From DAOTWP01 sp034435675 (GTDB taxonomy: Bacteria > Chloroflexota > Anaerolineae > Aggregatilineales > Phototrophicaceae), in contig DAOTWP010000265.1 of NCBI GenBank assembly GCA_034435675.1, positions 1-12,137 of the forward strand: a stretch of 12,137 nt of DNA, read 5' to 3'. This document shows positions 7,000-12,137 of the stretch, piece by piece. Numbering within the stretch: the first letter of the stretch is position 1; each line of letters opens with the position of its first letter. The position numbers and the translations under genes are program-made. A model generated the notes under the pieces. It was not told the origin of the DNA and made no database searches. It was given only the letters and a program-made list of their open reading frames with translations.

Positions 7000-9681
7000 A
7001 TGGACGATTATAGACCAGACCCCGATGCCCTGTTAGCGGCGATTCAAAAAGATGAATCGCGTGAGCAGCGCGGCAAGCTCAAAATTTTCTTCGGTATGGC
7101 AGCAGGGGTCGGCAAAACCTACGCTATGCTGGAAGCCGCCCGTCGCTCAAAGGCTGAGGGGGTCGACATCGTCGTCGGCTATGTGGAAACGCATAAACGC
7201 GCCGAAACTGAAGCTCTGTTAGCTGATTTGGAGATTGTGCCGCGCCAACAGGTCGAGTATCGCGGCACGCTCATGGACGAGATGGATACCGATGCTATCC
7301 TCCAGAGGCTGCCACATACGGTACTCGTCGATGAACTGGCGCATACCAATGTCCCCGGTGTACGCCATGTCAAGCGTTATCAGGATGTGCAAGAACTCCT
7401 GGAAGCCGGTATCAACGTCTATACGACGATCAACGTCCAGCACTTTGAGAGCCGTGCCGATGCCGTCCGCCAAATCACCGGTATCACGGTTCATGAAACG
7501 GTGCCAGACTCGATTCTTGATCTGGCAGACGAAATCGAACTGGTTGACCTTTCACCTGAAGACCTGCGAAAGCGGCTGGCAGAAGGCAAAGTCTATACGC
7601 CAGAGCGCATCGAGACGGCTGCCAGCAATTTCTTCCGCGTCGGCAACCTGACCGCGCTGCGTGAAATGGCGCTGCGCTTGACTGCCGAACGAGTCGATCA
7701 CCAGCTTCAGGATTACATGCGCGTTAAGCAGATCGCGGGTCCATGGAAATCCGGTGAGCGCCTGCTGGTGGCGGTGGGACCCAGCCCGTTCTCCGAACGC
7801 CTGATTCGCTGGACGCGGCGCATGGCGTATAACCTCGAAGCGCCCTGGCTGGCAGCGTACATCGAAACACCGGATGAAGTGACCGCCGAACAGAAAAAAC
7901 GTCTGGCAGATAACCTGGCGCTGGTGCGTAACTTAGGCGGCGAAGTGGTGGTGACCTCCGGGAGCAATGTCAGCGATGGCTTGCTGCGGCTGGCGCGGCA
8001 GCGCAATGTCACCCAGCTTGTGGTCGGTAAACCGCTGCGTCATCCGGTGCAGGATTTTTTGCGCGGGGGGTCATTGGTTGACCATCTCATTCGTGCCAGC
8101 GGCGATATTGATATTTACGTCGTCACCGGAGATAAGCCCGAATCGGAGCAGGCGCGTCGGTTCACAGCACCAGCCCAGCATTCGATCTGGACGCAATATG
8201 TACTGGCAGCCGCGCTTGTTGCAGCCGCCACTGCGCTGAACCTGATTGCACTGCCGCTTATGGGCTATCAGGCGGTGGGCTTGATTGAACTGCTCGCAGT
8301 GCTGCTCATTGCGATTTATATCGGGCGCGGTCCGGCACTGCTGGCGGCGGCTGTCAGTGCGGTTTCCTGGAATTTCCTGTTCATCGAGCCGCGCTTTACC
8401 TTCGAGATTTCACACGCCGAAGATGTCATCCTGTTTGTACTCTATTTCGCCATTGCGATTTTCACAGGGAATCTGACCGCCAAACTGCGAACGCAGGAAC
8501 GTCAGGCACGTAACAATGCGGATCGGACGATGGCGCTGTATGCGCTGGCACACGAAATCGCAGCGGCTGTCAATATGGATGATGTGCTGCGAACCGCCAC
8601 CGCCCAGATTGGACAGGTCTTTGATGCTGAGGTGGCAGTGCTGCTGCCCCAGGGTGAACAAACCGCGCTGACACCCCATGCGTGCAGCACCGTGACGCTG
8701 GACGAAAAGGAATTCAGCGTGGGGCTGTGGGCATACGACAACGGCAAACCCGCCGGACGGTTCACTGATACCCTGCCGTTATCAACCGTGCAGTTCATTC
8801 CGTTGAATACCGCGACGCGCACGGTTGGCGTGGTCGGCATCCGTGCCCGCCAGACAGAGCGACTGTCCTTTGATCAGGAAGCGCTACTCGAAACCTTCAT
8901 CAATCAGATTGCACTGGTAATTGAACGCGAACTGTTGGACGAAGCGGCGGAACAATCCGCCATGCTCAAAGAATCAGAACGGCTCTACACGACCCTGCTC
9001 AACTCGATTTCGCATGAACTTCGCACGCCCATTGCGGCGATCATGGGTGCCGCCAGCAGTCTGCTGGATACGCCCACCAGTGCGAAGGAAGCTGCCCGTT
9101 TAGAACTCACACGCAATATCCAGAGCGCTGCCGGACGGCTGAATCGACTGGTCGAAAACTTGCTGGATATGTCGCGGCTGGAAAGTGGACGGTTGCAGTT
9201 GAAACGTGACTGGTGCGATGTCAGCGAAGTGATCGGGGTCGCTGTCAAGAATCTGGAACAGGAATTGGATGAACGTCCGCTAACCATTGATGCTGCCCCG
9301 TCGCTGCCGCTGATTCAGGCGGATTTTGTGCTGCTGGAACAGGTGCTGGTGAACCTGTTGGACAATGCCTGTCATTATACGGCAGACGGAACGCCGATTT
9401 CGATTACAGCCAGGCAGCAGGCGCAAATAATTGAAATCCGGGTCAGCGATTCTGGTGCAGGTATCCCGCCGGATGATCTGGAACGTATTTTTGATAAGTT
9501 CTATCGTGTTTCGGGAACGGCAGCCGGTGGTACCGGGCTGGGGCTGTCCATCAGTCGAGGTCTGATTGAGGCACATGGTGGCAGCCTGAGTGCCGAAAAT
9601 GCGGATGACGGGGGCGCACAGTTCATCATTCGGTTGCCGTTGACGACTGCCCCGCCGCCCGTGAAAGAGGCGGTTACATGA
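7000..9681 (+). CDS. kdpD: KdpD, osmosensitive K+ sensor histidine kinase
   Basis: An 893-residue sensor kinase, one residue shorter than E. coli KdpD. The order is: N-terminal KdpD domain with a Walker A motif GMAAGVGKT (32-40) and a Walker B-like TVLVDELAHTN (D111); a USP-like domain (about 253-376); four DUF4118 membrane helices (about 396-490); a GAF-like region (about 515-640); a HisKA domain with phospho-acceptor H672 in SHELRTP; and an HATPase_c domain with the N box (N785, N789), DSGAGIP (817-823) and GGTGLGLS (843-850). It phosphorylates KdpE when K+ is low. In the USP part, PSPFSERL followed about 20 residues later by WLAAY loosely resembles the c-di-AMP motif described for S. aureus KdpD, which is only a hint. 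A weak AAGG lies before the ATG, and the stop overlaps kdpE by 4 bp. Confidence 0.97.
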   Translation: MDDYRPDPDALLAAIQKDESREQRGKLKIFFGMAAGVGKTYAMLEAARRSKAEGVDIVVGYVETHKRAETEALLADLEIVPRQQVEYRGTLMDEMDTDAILQRLPHTVLVDELAHTNVPGVRHVKRYQDVQELLEAGINVYTTINVQHFESRADAVRQITGITVHETVPDSILDLADEIELVDLSPEDLRKRLAEGKVYTPERIETAASNFFRVGNLTALREMALRLTAERVDHQLQDYMRVKQIAGPWKSGERLLVAVGPSPFSERLIRWTRRMAYNLEAPWLAAYIETPDEVTAEQKKRLADNLALVRNLGGEVVVTSGSNVSDGLLRLARQRNVTQLVVGKPLRHPVQDFLRGGSLVDHLIRASGDIDIYVVTGDKPESEQARRFTAPAQHSIWTQYVLAAALVAAATALNLIALPLMGYQAVGLIELLAVLLIAIYIGRGPALLAAAVSAVSWNFLFIEPRFTFEISHAEDVILFVLYFAIAIFTGNLTAKLRTQERQARNNADRTMALYALAHEIAAAVNMDDVLRTATAQIGQVFDAEVAVLLPQGEQTALTPHACSTVTLDEKEFSVGLWAYDNGKPAGRFTDTLPLSTVQFIPLNTATRTVGVVGIRARQTERLSFDQEALLETFINQIALVIERELLDEAAEQSAMLKESERLYTTLLNSISHELRTPIAAIMGAASSLLDTPTSAKEAARLELTRNIQSAAGRLNRLVENLLDMSRLESGRLQLKRDWCDVSEVIGVAVKNLEQELDERPLTIDAAPSLPLIQADFVLLEQVLVNLLDNACHYTADGTPISITARQQAQIIEIRVSDSGAGIPPDDLERIFDKFYRVSGTAAGGTGLGLSISRGLIEAHGGSLSAENADDGGAQFIIRLPLTTAPPPVKEAVT

Positions 9682-10367
9682 GCGACGGATTGCAGATTTT
9701 GATTATTGATGATGAGGTGCAGATTCGCCGTTTTCTGCGAATCAGCCTGGAGGCGAACGGTTATCGTGTTCATGAAATTGCCACTGGGCAAGAGGGCATC
9801 ATCAAAACCGCGCAGCTACGACCCGATTTGGTCATTCTCGATATGGGACTGCCCGATATGGATGGGCTGGAGGTACTCAAGCGCCTGCGCGAATGGACAC
9901 AAACTCCGGTCATTATTCTCTCGGTGCGCGATAGTGACCGCGATAAAGTGGCGGCGCTGGATGCCGGGGCAGATGATTACCTGACCAAGCCCTTTAGCAT
10001 GGACGAACTGCTGGCACGCATCCGCACCGCCCGGCGTCACGCCCAACCTCAGCCGCAGGAAGCGACCTTTACCAGCGGTCATTTGCATGTAGACCTGGCA
10101 CGTCGTCTCGTCAGTGTGAATGGCGAAGCCATCAAGCTCACACCTACCGAATATGCGCTGCTGCGACTCTTGATTCAACATGCCGGCAAAGTGCTGACCC
10201 ATCAGCAAATCTTACGGGCAGTTTGGGGGCCGGAGTATGTTCAGGAAACCCATTATCTGCGCGTGTACTTTGCCCAATTGCGTCAGAAAATTGAAATGAA
10301 TCCCGCGCTGCCTGAAATCATCCTGACAGAGCCTGGAGTGGGCTATCGCCTGGTTAATCCCCCCTAG
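9678..10367 (+). CDS. kdpE: KdpE, OmpR-family response regulator of the kdp operon
   Basis: A 229-residue transcription factor activated by KdpD. The receiver domain has the acidic pocket D11/D12, the phospho-acceptor D55 (LVILDMGLPD), S82 in the Thr/Ser switch position, and K104 in LTKPF. The C-terminal winged-helix OmpR domain (about 130-229) shows LTPTEYALLRLL, a recognition-helix region HYLRVYFAQLRQKIE and the end motif TEPGVGYRLV. Its ATG overlaps the kdpD stop as ATGA (9678-9681), indicating coupled translation, and AAAGAGG upstream in kdpD can serve as ribosome-binding site. Its likely target is the region before kdpF, which would give positive feedback. No convincing simple terminator follows its stop. 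Confidence 0.96.
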   Translation: MSDGLQILIIDDEVQIRRFLRISLEANGYRVHEIATGQEGIIKTAQLRPDLVILDMGLPDMDGLEVLKRLREWTQTPVIILSVRDSDRDKVAALDAGADDYLTKPFSMDELLARIRTARRHAQPQPQEATFTSGHLHVDLARRLVSVNGEAIKLTPTEYALLRLLIQHAGKVLTHQQILRAVWGPEYVQETHYLRVYFAQLRQKIEMNPALPEIILTEPGVGYRLVNPP

Positions 10368-10448
10368 AGAAGTTCGATATGAGTCTGCCTCTAAAACATT
10401 TACTTCCCTTATCACCTTAGCCCGATCTCCACGCCGTCTCTGCTCTCT

Positions 10449-10652
10449 CCGCATGTTTTTCGCTGCATTTCAACCTGCACAGTACCACGTCACCCCGCTG
10501 TCTCACAGCCGCAAGCGGGTGCGGCTACGGGTTTGCTTCTGGCTTGCGCCGTTTCTCTCATCGCAAACCCATGCCGCCCTTCGGGTGAGCAGCGGGGAAC
10601 CCCGACGTGGTAAGACCTGTGCAGAAATGCCGCTTAACAAAAATACATGCGG
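10449..10652. repeat. 204-nt imperfect inverted repeat; candidate structured RNA or hairpin element
   Basis: The two halves (10449-10536 and 10563-10652) are reverse complements of each other from end to end apart from small one-sided insertions. Perfect pairs from outside in are CCGCATG/CATGCGG, GCATTTC/GAAATGC, TGCACAG/CTGTGCA, TACCACGTC/GACGTGGTA, CCCCGCTG/CAGCGGGG, CTCAC/GTGAG, GCGGC/GCCGC and GGGTTTGC/GCAAACCC. They surround a 26-nt apical part that holds GGC-TTGC-GCC. Bulges are AACC on the left, AGAC on the right, and A opposite AACCCC. A CCC-TTCG-GGG tetraloop hairpin and AGCCGC/GCGGCT are local alternatives. No T-run follows, so a plain terminator is unlikely. I do not recognise the family; a structured non-coding RNA or a transposon-derived hairpin (MITE or REP-like) are the main options. 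Confidence 0.7.
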
Positions 10653-10802
10653 GTTATCGATCAGACGGATGTGTCGTTAGCCAGGCCGCGTTAGCTCGAA
10701 AGGGCGCGTCGTAAGTTTTCCCGGAGCCACTGTGCCCCGACGAACTCCTACAGATGGTCGCAATGTCCCGCAGTATCAACCGCTCTCAATCCTGTGATGT
10801 GG

Positions 10803-10841
10803 AACAGCGTTTCTCCGAAGGAGGTTATGAAACGCTGTTTT
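10803..10841 (+). other. 11-bp hairpin with a perfect Shine-Dalgarno sequence in its loop
   Basis: AACAGCGTTTC (10803-10813) and GAAACGCTGTT (10829-10839) are perfectly complementary and are followed by two more T. The 15-base loop contains AAGGAGGT (10818-10825), a perfect match to the usual 16S anti-Shine-Dalgarno sequence, and the A and T of an ATG whose G begins the right arm. It can be read as a terminator-like hairpin or as a translation control element that hides a start codon. Confidence 0.5.
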
Positions 10842-10943
10842 GGCAAGCTGCACACAGAACATCGAGCGCAGATCGTCGCGGATGGAGCAGTGAGGAACAA
10901 GAAACTGCTTACCGGAAAGGTCAACGTCTCGTGGTCATCTTGA
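10827..10943 (+). CDS. Possible 38-residue small protein, unrecognised
   Basis: ATG 10827 follows AAGGAGG by only two bases, closer than the usual five to nine. It opens a frame of 38 codons beginning MKRCFGKLHTEHRAQIVADG and ending VSWSS, basic and without a membrane segment. The start codon is at the foot of the right arm of an 11-bp hairpin. I recognise no family, and a leader peptide, a remnant of a larger gene or a chance frame are all possible. A different frame across the same bases (10754-10984) is open longer but has no ribosome-binding site. Confidence 0.2.
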   Translation: MKRCFGKLHTEHRAQIVADGAVRNKKLLTGKVNVSWSS

Positions 10944-11027
10944 AAGGGATGCCGGGGCGCATTCGGGCGGCAACCTGCGCGTAAGAGCGTTTTTCATTTC
11001 GTCTTTTCTCAGTCAGGAGTAGTTGAT

Positions 11028-11435
11028 ATGGCTGATATAGCAAAACACATTTGCCGTGTGGGAACAGCGCGGATTGATTATCAGGGTCATATCGGACAGC
11101 GCGTGCTGAATACGACAGTGAAAAACGGCACGGGCTTGGGTGCGGTGTTCGCGCCGACGTGGAAGATGGTCATGGCATCGAAGCACAACATGATTTCGTG
11201 GCAAACCTATGTCGAGCTGTACACAGCGTTGATGCGGCAGCGTTATCAGGCGAATCCAACCGCTTTTCTGGAGGCTCTGAGCAGCGATGAACTGATCGTG
11301 TGCTGCTACTGCCGTGACACGCACGATACTACGAAACACTGTCACCGTTACCTTCTGGTCGAAATTCTGGAAAAGGTGGCAGCGCATCACGGCATTGGCT
11401 TCGGGGCTATCGGTGAAGTTCGCAACAGTCGGTGA
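11028..11435 (+). CDS. DUF488-like small protein of phage/plasmid type, function unknown
   Basis: A 135-residue soluble protein. The C-terminal part has the signature DELIVCCYCRD followed by KHCHRYLLVEILEKVAA, a Cys-x-Cys then CHR-xLL arrangement seen in DUF488-like proteins. The middle FAPTWKMVMASK and a Tyr/Met-rich helix (YVELYTALMRQRYQANPTAF) match the compact version of this family found near phage and plasmid genes. The Cys and His residues could bind metal or be catalytic, but no activity is established that I know of. ATG 11028 has GGAG (11015-11018) upstream, which supports the start. It lies 57 bp before an RNase HI gene on the same strand, probably one transcription unit of accessory DNA. 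It appears intact. I am fairly confident in the family and make no claim about function. Confidence 0.65.
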   Translation: MADIAKHICRVGTARIDYQGHIGQRVLNTTVKNGTGLGAVFAPTWKMVMASKHNMISWQTYVELYTALMRQRYQANPTAFLEALSSDELIVCCYCRDTHDTTKHCHRYLLVEILEKVAAHHGIGFGAIGEVRNSR

Positions 11436-11492
11436 TGAAACCGGAACCTTTTTTCCTTATCACATTACAAATTGAATTACACGGAGTTTGAC

Positions 11493-11924
11493 ATGAACCC
11501 GATCATCATCCATACGGACGGCAGTTGTGAGACGCAGACACCTATCGGTGGCTGGGCAGCAGTTCTCCAATGCGGCGAACATCAACGGGTCTTACAGGGC
11601 AGTGCGACGAATACCACTGTGAACGCGATGGAGCTTACCGCAGTCATCGAAGCGTTGAAGGCACTCAAACAGGCAGGATCGTCGGTGCAGCTTTTCAGCG
11701 ACTCCAATTACGTTGTGCGCGGCGTGAACGAGTGGCTGGTGGATTGGTTGAAACGCGACTGGAAGAACGCACGAGGCGAACAGGTTGCCAATCTCGACCT
11801 GTGGCAGCAGCTTCAGGCGTTACTCGAACAGCACACGGTCACACTCACCTGAATACCGCGTGAGCAAAATGCTCAAGCCGACGAACTGGCCCAGTCGGCA
11901 CGATTGACGCTGGTTTCAGAAGCG
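11493..11924 (+). pseudogene. rnhA: Ribonuclease HI, interrupted by an in-frame TGA
   Basis: RNase HI cuts the RNA strand of RNA:DNA hybrids using four acidic residues. Here HTDGSC gives D9, AMELTAVIEAL gives E47 and FSDSNYV gives D70, matching D10, E48 and D70 of E. coli. Translation stops at TGA 11850-11852 right after HTVTLT, where the family has Trp (a single change from TGG). The frame continues IPREQNAQADELAQSARLTL, which supplies the fourth Asp at codon 130 (D134 in E. coli) and the last helix. The truncated 119-residue product lacks that Asp and is probably inactive. ATG 11493 has GGAG (11483-11486) six bases upstream, so the TTG 21 bases earlier was not used. The neighbouring kdpD and DUF488-like gene end in TGA, so recoding is unlikely. 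The frame stays open to the window end. Confidence 0.8.
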
Positions 11925-12041
11925 ACGCAGAAACCGCTGGGCGATGCTGGCAGTAACACTGCTCCCACCGTGCCAGCGCAGGCTGTGTCGGAAACACACA
12001 TTATGATCGCCGGATCGCGCTACGCCAACCGCGACTTGAGG
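11925..12041 (+). pseudogene. Possible continuation of the RNase HI frame into a SLOG/DUF2493-like start
   Basis: After the RNase HI domain the same frame passes through a low-complexity Ala/Thr/Pro linker and then reads HIMIAGSRYANRDL (11997-12038). IAGSR followed by a polar residue and RDL resembles the nucleotide-binding start of DUF2493/SLOG proteins. Beyond about 12040 the translation becomes Cys- and Pro-rich and no longer protein-like, while the opposite strand looks better. A fusion of RNase HI to a SLOG domain that is broken near 12040 is one reading; chance resemblance is another. Confidence 0.25.
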
Positions 12042-12137
12042 TACGCCGCCATGTGTCCCACCCCTTCGCCGATCTGCGCGTGCAGCACGGCATTCACCTG
12101 TGAATCAGTCTGGGCGGTCGTCAGGAGAACGATAGTA
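12020..12137 (-). CDS. Possible C-terminal end of an unrecognised protein, partial
   Basis: On the minus strand a frame open from the window edge ends at TAG 12020-12022. Its last 38 codons include QTDSQVNAVLHAQIGEGVGH and end MAAYLKSRLA, an ordinary helix-forming composition, unlike the Cys-rich reading of the plus strand over the same bases. It would be convergent with the RNase HI gene. I cannot name a family, and the piece is too short to be sure it is coding. Confidence 0.3.
   Translation of the reverse strand, partial: TIVLLTTAQTDSQVNAVLHAQIGEGVGHMAAYLKSRLA

Larger units (their letters stand above)
10368..11027. other. 660-bp stretch without a convincing gene, rich in RNA-like structure
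   Basis: Between kdpE and the DUF488-like gene no reading frame looks like a known protein on either strand. The longest open frames, 10453-10680 and 10754-10984 on the plus strand, have compositions typical of chance frames. The stretch holds the 204-nt inverted repeat at 10449-10652 and the 11-bp hairpin at 10803-10839, both described separately. I see nothing definable in 10368-10448, 10653-10802 and 10944-11027 beyond a T-rich run (10990-11008) and a ribosome-binding site for the next gene. Confidence 0.6.

Noticed and set aside
10632..10695. Integron attC-like site (GCTTAAC ... GTTAGCC)
   Set aside because: The right core does not fit GTTRRRY, the pair is only partly complementary and there is no integrase or cassette array.
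10449..10985. IscB/TnpB-type guide RNA (HEARO/omegaRNA)
   Set aside because: No RuvC- or HNH-containing protein is encoded nearby and I cannot match the known consensus; kept only as a possibility for a database search.
11850..11852. TGA read as Trp by an altered genetic code
   Set aside because: TGA is the natural end of kdpD and of the DUF488-like gene, and long genes such as kdpA, kdpB and kdpD contain no in-frame TGA.
1..12137. CRISPR array, tRNA or rRNA genes
   Set aside because: No regularly spaced repeats and no tRNA or rRNA-like sequence seen on either strand.

Overview
The window holds one intact six-gene potassium operon, kdpFABCDE (2461-10367, + strand), set between two stretches of eroded accessory DNA. 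The organism is a bacterium with fairly GC-rich DNA. The style of the Kdp proteins, the HTH/PIN toxin-antitoxin pair and the phage/plasmid-type small genes look most like Chloroflexota (Anaerolineae and relatives). That placement is an impression from protein style, not a computed one.

Left flank (1-2320). A partial IS3-type insertion sequence (1 to about 474, - strand) carries an OrfA and cuts into a + strand gene, of which only the C-terminal part survives (475-961). That remnant ends in a very long hairpin (960-1040). Next, on the - strand, is an HTH antitoxin / PIN toxin pair. The toxin frame carries an in-frame TAA that removes its last 77 codons. The antitoxin gene begins exactly where a fragment of a KdpD-like membrane domain (DUF4118, 2101-2294, - strand) stops, so the pair seems to have been joined onto a broken second sensor-kinase gene.

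Kdp operon (2461-10367). kdpF, kdpA, kdpB and kdpC encode the high-affinity K+-transporting P-type ATPase: the F peptide, the K+ channel-like subunit, the ATP-driven subunit and the C chaperone-like subunit. kdpD and kdpE encode the sensor histidine kinase and the response regulator expected to induce the operon under K+ limitation. Gaps are 3, 16, 13 and 25 bp, and kdpD and kdpE overlap by 4 bp, so all six are probably one transcript. All key motifs are intact. The 165 bp between the DUF4118 fragment and kdpF must hold the promoter; a stretch at 2367-2386 resembles my recollection of the E. coli KdpE operator.

Right flank (10368-12137). A 660-bp stretch without a convincing gene contains the most striking unexplained structure of the window: a 204-nt imperfect inverted repeat (10449-10652) built of eight perfectly paired helices with one-sided bulges. 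A second, 11-bp hairpin (10803-10839) has a perfect ribosome-binding sequence in its loop. Then come a small DUF488-like gene (11028-11435) and an RNase HI gene (from 11493) interrupted by a TGA where the family has Trp. The frame beyond this TGA still encodes the end of RNase HI, including the fourth catalytic Asp. The last about 120 bases are ambiguous.

Overall the housekeeping transport system is intact, while three neighbouring accessory genes are broken and a kinase fragment is left behind.
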